A DNA stretch of 8,753 nt from Kordia sp045105435 (GTDB taxonomy: Bacteria > Bacteroidota > Bacteroidia > Flavobacteriales > Flavobacteriaceae). Below, one piece after another: positions 5,721 to 8,753 of the stretch (positions are counted from its first letter, which is position 1; each line of letters starts with the position of its first letter). A program made the translations under genes and the position numbers. Below the pieces are notes generated by a model. That model did not search any database. It saw only the letters and a program-made list of their open reading frames with translations, and was not told where the DNA came from. Location of the stretch: NCBI RefSeq assembly GCF_045105435.1, contig NZ_JBGCDL010000108.1, forward strand, positions 1 through 8,753. Direction: 5' to 3'.

Positions 5721-6599
5721 TTAAAAATAGCGTGAAAATTCAAAAATTGGACTTCTGTCATACATAAGTTCAATCAGTAATATCCAACAAATTACAACGA
5801 TAATACCAAGTATGCGAATTCTGAAAAGTTTTTTAGCAGGAAATTTCTTTTTTCGTTCTACCAAAGCTATAATTGCATTTCCCATGTCTAATCCTGGAAT
5901 TGGAAGTAAGTTAATCACTACAAGAATGCTTAATAGTAAACAAAAAACATGAATAAAGAACTCAAAATTGAATATAGGGAAAGTTGGCTGTGCAGCTTTG
6001 ATGTTGGCATAACCGTTGACGTTTTGTGGCGGAAATAGTAAGGTTTTAAAATAGTGAACACCACTTTTTAATAATCCATAAAAGTTTGTAGAAATTTCTC
6101 CTAGCGATTTTTTTTCATGCGTTAGTTCTAATTTTTCATGATTTTTTGCTTTGATAAAATTTTTACGATCATCTATAATTATTCTTTTGTGTTCATCTGA
6201 AATTTGCAATCGGATTTTTGTACTGCCTCTTTCAATATCAACATACGGATTGTCGGCTAGTAACAAATCAACAAGAAAATATCTAGGCGTAAATTCTATA
6301 ATCTTTTCTCCATTTATAGTTACTAATTTATCTCCATCTTTAAAACCAACACTTTCTGCTGATTCACTTGCTTCAATACCATAAGTTAAACTATCATTTG
6401 CTAAATATACTTTTTCATGTTGCATTGAAATAACTGCATACATAATGAAAGCTATGACAAACAGAAAAATAGTTCCGCTAAATTCATAGACAAAACGTTT
6501 CCAATACAGTTGTTTACGAATGTCACGTAAATTAGTTTTAAAAAGTTTCAAGCAAAGAAATTTACCTATGTTTTGAAATAGGATCGAAAGTGTAATCAT
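5721..6599 (-). CDS. RseP/site-2-protease-like membrane protein lacking the HExxH zinc site (pseudoprotease)
   Basis: The 292 residues follow the layout of flavobacterial RseP (M50 family, usually about 440 residues) but are shortened. SILFQNIGKF (5-14) plus KLFKT (18-22) occupies the place of the HELGHF-KLFKT active-site segment, so HExGH has become QNIGK (9-13). The roughly 55 residues that normally follow are absent. WKRFVYEFSGTIFLFVIAFIMYA (33-55, shown here only as a span: starts WKRF, ends IMYA) is the next membrane helix. One PDZ domain follows ANDSL (67-71) and includes VGFKDGDKLVTINGEKI (84-100). The second PDZ of RseP is missing. A helix leads into NLLPIPGLDMG (230-240), matching the NLLPIPALDGG motif with its aspartate kept (D238), and a last helix covers about 262-280. 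With both zinc histidines and the catalytic Glu gone, proteolysis is unlikely; binding or regulation of a membrane substrate is more plausible. No frameshift is seen, so it appears to be maintained as a gene. Confidence 0.85.
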   Translation of the reverse strand: MITLSILFQNIGKFLCLKLFKTNLRDIRKQLYWKRFVYEFSGTIFLFVIAFIMYAVISMQHEKVYLANDSLTYGIEASESAESVGFKDGDKLVTINGEKIIEFTPRYFLVDLLLADNPYVDIERGSTKIRLQISDEHKRIIIDDRKNFIKAKNHEKLELTHEKKSLGEISTNFYGLLKSGVHYFKTLLFPPQNVNGYANIKAAQPTFPIFNFEFFIHVFCLLLSILVVINLLPIPGLDMGNAIIALVERKKKFPAKKLFRIRILGIIVVICWILLIELMYDRSPIFEFSRYF

Positions 6600-6640
6600 G
6601 TACTGTTGTATATTTCATAAAACTACACAATTGTATTGAA

Positions 6641-6713
6641 ACGTAACGGAAAAAGATTACGGATTCTTTGCATACGTAATCTCCTCAGTACTAAGGATTA
6701 AAAAATACGTATT
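6641..6713. promoter_or_regulatory. Cluster of dyads and 33-bp-spaced ACGTA motifs between divergent genes
   Basis: ACGTA occurs at 6641, 6674 and 6707, exactly 33 bp apart, about three helical turns. The stretch also holds an inverted repeat AGATTACG/CGTAATCT (6654-6661 and 6675-6682), an imperfect palindrome CCTCAGTACTAAGG (6683-6696, one mismatched pair) and a perfect palindrome AATACGTATT (6704-6713). It lies between the RseP-like gene (minus, starting at 6599) and the small ORF (plus, starting at 6776). TAGTTTTA at 6625-6618 on the minus strand is a possible -7 element for the RseP-like gene. An operator region is plausible but unproven. Confidence 0.35.
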
Positions 6714-6725
6714 ATTAAGTATTGC

Positions 6726-6754
6726 TTTGAGTCTGTTTTTAAAGGATATTTATA
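6726..6754 (+). promoter_or_regulatory. Possible promoter of the small ORF
   Basis: TTTG at 6726-6729 is followed after 17 bp by TATTTATA at 6747-6754, a loose match to the Bacteroidota TTG/TAnnTTTG promoter. It is placed 21 bp before the ATG at 6776. The spacing is short and the -7 element lacks the final TG, so support is weak. Confidence 0.25.
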
Positions 6755-6775
6755 TAAATCTAAAAACGCAACTAA

Positions 6776-6907
6776 ATGAAACCATCAAAAACAACCATCG
6801 AAATCGGAAATCAATTCAAAGAAGTAGAAATTTATTATGATGAAGTCGAACAATCTCAGTTAACAATTGCAATTAACAACAATCAAGTAACAGTCTCTCA
6901 AGAATAG
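6776..6907 (+). CDS. Possible 43-residue small protein
   Basis: An ATG at 6776, after the A-rich leader CTAAAAACGCAACTAA, opens a frame of 43 codons ending in TAG at 6905-6907. The product is hydrophilic and slightly acidic. It has alternating polar and beta-branched residues (TTIEIGN, VEIYYDEVE, LTIAINNNQVTVSQE) that suggest a small beta-rich domain, and no signal peptide or membrane segment. Codon choice looks like that of the neighbouring genes. I recognise no family. It stands alone on the plus strand, divergent from the RseP-like gene. It could be a real small protein or a remnant of a longer one; a chance ORF of this length in AT-rich DNA cannot be excluded. Confidence 0.45.
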   Translation: MKPSKTTIEIGNQFKEVEIYYDEVEQSQLTIAINNNQVTVSQE

Positions 6908-7296
6908 GGTATATGCAGAATTTACTTGGGAAATTCACGAATACGTTACTATATTCTTTTACGAATCGCTTTCAGTTAAATTACTGATAAATTTTTTAAT
7001 TTTGATTTTTGAGTAGTTTAAAAGGTGAATGATCTGCTTAAATGTTGAAATATTACAGCAATCAAAATCATTCAATAATAATTAAAAAACGCATCAAACT
7101 AAAGATTTTTTGGAATTAAATAAAACCGTTGGTCTCTTTTTTACGTAGGTGTTAAAGACAGGAGCGTTCTGATGTAAATTTCACCTAGAAAAAGCATTGG
7201 AATTTGAAGATTAAAATTATTTATGAAGTAAAGTTTTATATCAAAACTGCACCTGTTTATAACCAATTAATAGTATTAATTTAAAACCAAAACATT
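6908..7296 (+). other. 389-bp intergenic region upstream of the S8 protease gene
   Basis: No credible gene is visible. TAATTTTG at 6997-7004 matches the TAnnTTTG -7 consensus, without a clear partner element upstream. A nested inverted repeat occupies 7146-7187. ATTAAT-AGT-ATTAAT (7266-7280) is a small dyad 16 bp before the protease start. The bases directly before the ATG (AAAACCAAAACATT) form an A-rich leader without a Shine-Dalgarno site. Confidence 0.5.
7146..7187 (+). promoter_or_regulatory. Nested inverted repeat in the protease leader
   Basis: TAGGTG (7146-7151) pairs with CACCTA (7182-7187), with AAA/TTT (7154-7156, 7179-7181) able to extend the stem past a two-base bulge. Inside it CAGGA-GCG-TTCTG (7159-7171) forms a 5-bp stem with one G-U pair. 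If the protease transcript starts upstream, this would be a structured 5' leader about 110 nt before the start codon. It matches no riboswitch class I know. Confidence 0.3.
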
Positions 7297-8625
7297 ATGA
7301 AAATTAGATTTTTTTTTACAACGATTATCTTGCTGGCCTTTTTAAGTGCTTGTACGAAAGACGAAGTAGTTTTATTACCAGAAGAAAATAGTGATCAAAT
7401 AGAAGAATTAACTAAAGGTAGGGAATACTCTACTCAAGAAGCTGTACCTGAAGAATATATTATAGTTTTTAAGGAATCTCTTGACGAAAAAAGCATTAAT
7501 AATTATCAAGCAACACAAAGAGAAGGTTCTCAAGAATTGTTGAAAATCCAGCAATATTACAAACAGAAATCACTAAAAGTATTATCAGACAATGGTTTGA
7601 ACGAAAAAAACCTTTCAAATGTCTATACAGGTGCTATACAAGGTTTCCATGCTAAAGGGATTTCATCGGAAGAATTGAAAAAGCTGAAAACAGATAAACG
7701 TATTGATTATATAGAACCTAACTATATAGTAAACGCAAATCTCCCAAAACCCGAAAATCAGATAGGTCTTTCAGCGGATGAATTGCAAAAGCAAACGGAA
7801 GAAATTGCAAAAATGAATCCGATAGGAGGCGGAATTAATACTTTATTAGCTAATGGTGAAACATTACCTTGGGGAGTAGCTTATGTTGGTAGAAGAGGTA
7901 ACGGCGGAACAGGAAGAACTGCTTGGGTTTTAGATACGGGAATAGCGCCGCATCCTGATTTAAGAATTAGAAGAGCCTTGTCTAGAAGTTTTGTGAGTGG
8001 AGAAGCTAGTTGGGTAGATCTTAATGGACACGGAACACATGTGGCAGGAACAATAGCTGCAAAAAATAATGGAAGCGGCGTTATTGGAGTTAGTTATGGT
8101 TCAAGAGTTGTGGCAGTAAAAGTTTTAGGCCGCTCAGGATCTGGATCTATAGCTGGAATTATTGCCGGAATAGATTATGTGTACAATAGAGCTGTTGCTA
8201 ATGATGTGTTTAATTATAGTATAGGTTTCAGAAATAGAAATATTAATACTTCATTAGAAGTGGCTATGAGAAGATTGGCGGGCAGAAGAATATACGGAGC
8301 TTTAGCTGCAGGAAATGATAATGATGATACGCAGTTTTATTCACCACAACGCCTAAGAACTGCTCGTACATGGATCGTTGGAGCTATCAATAGAGTAAAT
8401 AAGCGTCCTACTAGTTTTTCAAATTTTGGATTGAGTGTAGATCGATGGGCTCCAGGACAAAGTGTTACATCTACTTGGCTTAATGGACGCTACAATACCA
8501 TAGGCGGAACGTCTATGGCTTCACCACATGTTGCCGGAATTTTATTGGCAAGAGGAGCAAATAGTGTAGGTTCAAATGGGTTTGTTGCAAAAGGCGGACA
8601 CAGAAAAGGAAGAGCTAAACTCTAA
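7297..8625 (+). CDS. S8 subtilisin-like serine protease, predicted lipoprotein with I9-type propeptide
   Basis: This is a complete 442-residue precursor. Residues 1-19 form a lipoprotein signal ending in the lipobox LSAC (C19), followed by TKDE. An acidic patch just after the cysteine is typical of surface-exported lipoproteins in Flavobacteriia, so the enzyme may sit on the outer face of the outer membrane. Residues about 53-146 (EEYIIVFKESL through YIEPNYIV) look like an inhibitor-I9 propeptide. The catalytic domain has the full triad: D213 in VLDTG, H245 in GHGTHVAGT and S406 in GTSMASPHVAG, with oxyanion N340 in AAGN. It is therefore probably active after propeptide removal. A short basic Gly-rich tail follows, with no type IX secretion sorting domain. 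It lies alone on the plus strand, is preceded by a long leader and followed by a strong hairpin. Substrate is unknown; nutrient or surface protein turnover is likely. Confidence 0.95.
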   Translation: MKIRFFFTTIILLAFLSACTKDEVVLLPEENSDQIEELTKGREYSTQEAVPEEYIIVFKESLDEKSINNYQATQREGSQELLKIQQYYKQKSLKVLSDNGLNEKNLSNVYTGAIQGFHAKGISSEELKKLKTDKRIDYIEPNYIVNANLPKPENQIGLSADELQKQTEEIAKMNPIGGGINTLLANGETLPWGVAYVGRRGNGGTGRTAWVLDTGIAPHPDLRIRRALSRSFVSGEASWVDLNGHGTHVAGTIAAKNNGSGVIGVSYGSRVVAVKVLGRSGSGSIAGIIAGIDYVYNRAVANDVFNYSIGFRNRNINTSLEVAMRRLAGRRIYGALAAGNDNDDTQFYSPQRLRTARTWIVGAINRVNKRPTSFSNFGLSVDRWAPGQSVTSTWLNGRYNTIGGTSMASPHVAGILLARGANSVGSNGFVAKGGHRKGRAKL

Positions 8626-8642
8626 AAAAAATGACTATAAAA

Positions 8643-8690
8643 ATAGAAATGTACATTCACTAATTTAAACTAGCGAATGTGCGTTTCTAT
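8643..8690 (+). terminator. Long hairpin, probable (bidirectional) terminator
   Basis: Arms of 20 nt (8643-8662 and 8671-8690) around an 8-nt loop pair at 19 of 20 positions, 17 Watson-Crick and two U-G on the plus transcript, with one A-C mismatch. It begins 17 bases past the protease stop. No U-tract follows on the plus strand, but a T-rich run follows on the minus strand, where a convergent gene may end. It could therefore stop transcription from both sides. Confidence 0.6.
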
Positions 8691-8703
8691 AAAACATTTA
8701 TAG
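8687..8703 (+). other. Second small hairpin overlapping the terminator arm
   Basis: CTATAAA (8687-8693) and TTTATAG (8697-8703) form a perfect 7-bp stem around a 3-nt loop. Its 5' arm shares four bases with the 3' arm of the long hairpin, so full versions of both cannot form together. It is AT-only apart from the end pair and could be chance. Confidence 0.3.
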
Positions 8704-8753
8704 CTTGATTTTTATATTGGCACTTTTCTTGATGAGGTTTGGCAACGTTAACA
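8698..8753 (-). CDS. Possible 3' end of a convergent gene (partial)
   Basis: From the right edge, one minus-strand frame is open for 17 codons and ends in TAA at 8700-8698, giving a C-terminus that reads LPNLIKKSANIKIKL. The position just beyond a hairpin that has a T-run on this strand fits a convergent gene. The piece is too short to identify, and a second minus frame is also open here, so the call is weak. Confidence 0.25.
   Translation of the reverse strand, partial: LTLPNLIKKSANIKIKL

Noticed and set aside
5721..6599. Annotation as an active RseP zinc metalloprotease
   Set aside because: The HExxH site is absent, and no other His-Glu pair lies in a membrane helix in the expected place.
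6914..6988. A 24-codon ATG frame beginning MQNLLGKF just after the small ORF
   Set aside because: Too short, no convincing leader, and typical of chance in AT-rich DNA.
6909..7016. A 35-codon open frame after the small ORF, in another frame, with protein-like composition at its beginning (VYAEFTWEIHEY)
   Set aside because: It has no start codon, becomes an AT-driven Leu/Ile/Phe run, and joining it to the small ORF would need an unproven frameshift.

Overview
The window is AT-rich. Its genes have A-rich leaders without clear Shine-Dalgarno sites, a lipoprotein with an acidic stretch after the lipobox cysteine, and spacers with dispersed repeats of a kind I associate with Flavobacteriia. One protein aligns, from memory, with flavobacterial RseP. 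I place it in the Bacteroidota, most likely Flavobacteriaceae; the genus cannot be fixed from this sequence.

Left part (1-4811), all on the minus strand, in transcription order: a 460-residue coiled-coil protein with a Gly/Asp/Ser-rich tail (4811-3429); an unrecognised 354-residue soluble protein (3156-2092); and a classical AAA+ ATPase whose C-terminus runs off the left edge (1832-<1). The spacers are unusually structured. They hold a hairpin-plus-U-tract terminator after the coiled-coil gene, two inverted copies of a short imperfect palindrome flanking the middle gene, a CGTCATTGC-type dispersed repeat, and a 12-unit array of 8-bp repeats before the ATPase gene. A functional link between ATPase, middle protein and coiled-coil protein is an inference from order and strand only.

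Middle part (5034-6599), minus strand: a two-gene unit. The upstream gene encodes a shrunken relative of the RseP/site-2 protease family. Its zinc site HExGH reads QNIGK, one of two PDZ domains is missing, and the C-terminal LDG motif survives as LDMG, so it looks like a membrane pseudoprotease. After 24 bp comes a secreted protein of unknown role that appears to start at TTG. This pair is the most interesting part of the window.

Right part (6600-8753), plus strand: a divergent intergenic region with three ACGTA motifs spaced exactly 33 bp apart, a possible 43-residue small protein (6776-6907), a 389-bp gap with a possible structured leader, and a complete S8 subtilisin-like protease with an I9-type propeptide, predicted to be a lipoprotein (7297-8625). 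A long hairpin follows it, and the last bases may be the 3' end of a convergent gene. No rRNA, tRNA, CRISPR array or insertion sequence was seen.
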